This document shows, in pieces, positions 63,872 to 64,000 of a stretch of 64,000 bases of DNA; positions within the stretch are counted from its first letter, which is position 1, and the number at the start of each line of letters is the position of its first letter. This DNA is from Streptomyces sp. ADI95-17. Its GTDB lineage: Bacteria > Actinomycetota > Actinomycetes > Streptomycetales > Streptomycetaceae. The stretch is taken from assembly GCF_003846175.1 (NCBI RefSeq), contig NZ_ML123054.1, positions 137,195 to 201,194 of the forward strand, written 5' to 3'. A model generated the notes under the pieces. The model did not search any database. It had not been told where the DNA came from and worked only from the letters and a program-made list of their open reading frames with translations. Both the position numbers and the translations under genes were made by a program.

Positions 63872-64000
63872 CGCCGCGCACCCCGTCGCGTCGGACATCA
63901 CGGCGACGAAGACCCCCCGTCAACGCACCGGCCCGTCCCGGGCGGTGCCCCCGAAGGCCGGTCCGCGGGAACCGGCCCGCCGGGCCCGCCGCATCCCTGG
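63864..64000 (+). CDS. ABC transporter permease, N-terminal fragment
   Basis: ATG 63864 overlaps the ATPase stop by eight bases. The 45 visible residues (MTSAAHPVASDITATK...) are the basic, Pro-rich cytoplasmic start typical before the first membrane helix. The window ends inside the gene. Confidence 0.7.
   Translation, partial: MTSAAHPVASDITATKTPRQRTGPSRAVPPKAGPREPARRARRIP

Overview
The window is chromosomal DNA of a Streptomyces (or very close relative). Evidence: very high GC with GC-rich third codon positions, GTG and TTG starts, DasR-type dre operators, WhiJ-like regulator cassettes with DUF397 partners, a class E sortase, and a left-hand gene order (cysO-cysM, nagE2-nagE1-nagF, rph, rdgB, bcp, groES-like, SMR exporter, class A PBP) that matches, from memory, the SCO2911-SCO2897 region of S. 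coelicolor. About 70 protein genes and one tRNA-Leu are supported.

Layout. 1-8.2 kb is conserved: CysO/CysM cysteine synthesis, a membrane-anchored PemK-like protein, an MBL hydrolase, the GlcNAc PTS (two EIIC genes divergent from EIIB, with dre sites), rph, a lipoprotein, rdgB and tRNA-Leu(UAG). 8.2-33.3 kb is mixed: MHS transporter, bcp, a guanidine-III riboswitch with its SMR exporter, a class A PBP, a three-gene ABC-2 exporter, DUF1707, SGNH hydrolase, DUF445, an MFS/TetR pair, MepB, a chloramphenicol-phosphotransferase homologue, a histone-H1-like protein, and an ArsR/MFS pair with a DUF4157 (eCIS-type) protein gene lodged between its two members.

33.5-49 kb looks like an accessory island. 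GC and codon bias relax, hypothetical proteins dominate, and two Scr1/WhiJ-type regulators occur with DUF397, DUF6879 and SpoIIAB-like partners. The DUF6879 gene is frameshifted at an 8-base tandem repeat. The island also holds a convergent restriction-like pair separated by one base (SRA-HNH nuclease and PLD-DEAD helicase-DUF3427) and an operon for a large WXG100-like protein that contains a TTA (bldA) codon.

49-64 kb returns to typical Streptomyces content: SEC-C protein, class E sortase, DUF3311/SSS symporter pair, DUF6412 and a YidC paralogue, FAH-family enzyme, HbpS-like protein and oxidoreductase divergent from a ROK regulator, a secreted LAATG protein, and at the right edge a tightly coupled phosphonate cluster (GntR, FAD oxidase, phosphonatase-like hydrolase, ABC ATPase, start of the permease). 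No CRISPR array, complete insertion sequence or rRNA was seen. Several short contiguous tandem repeats lie between genes.
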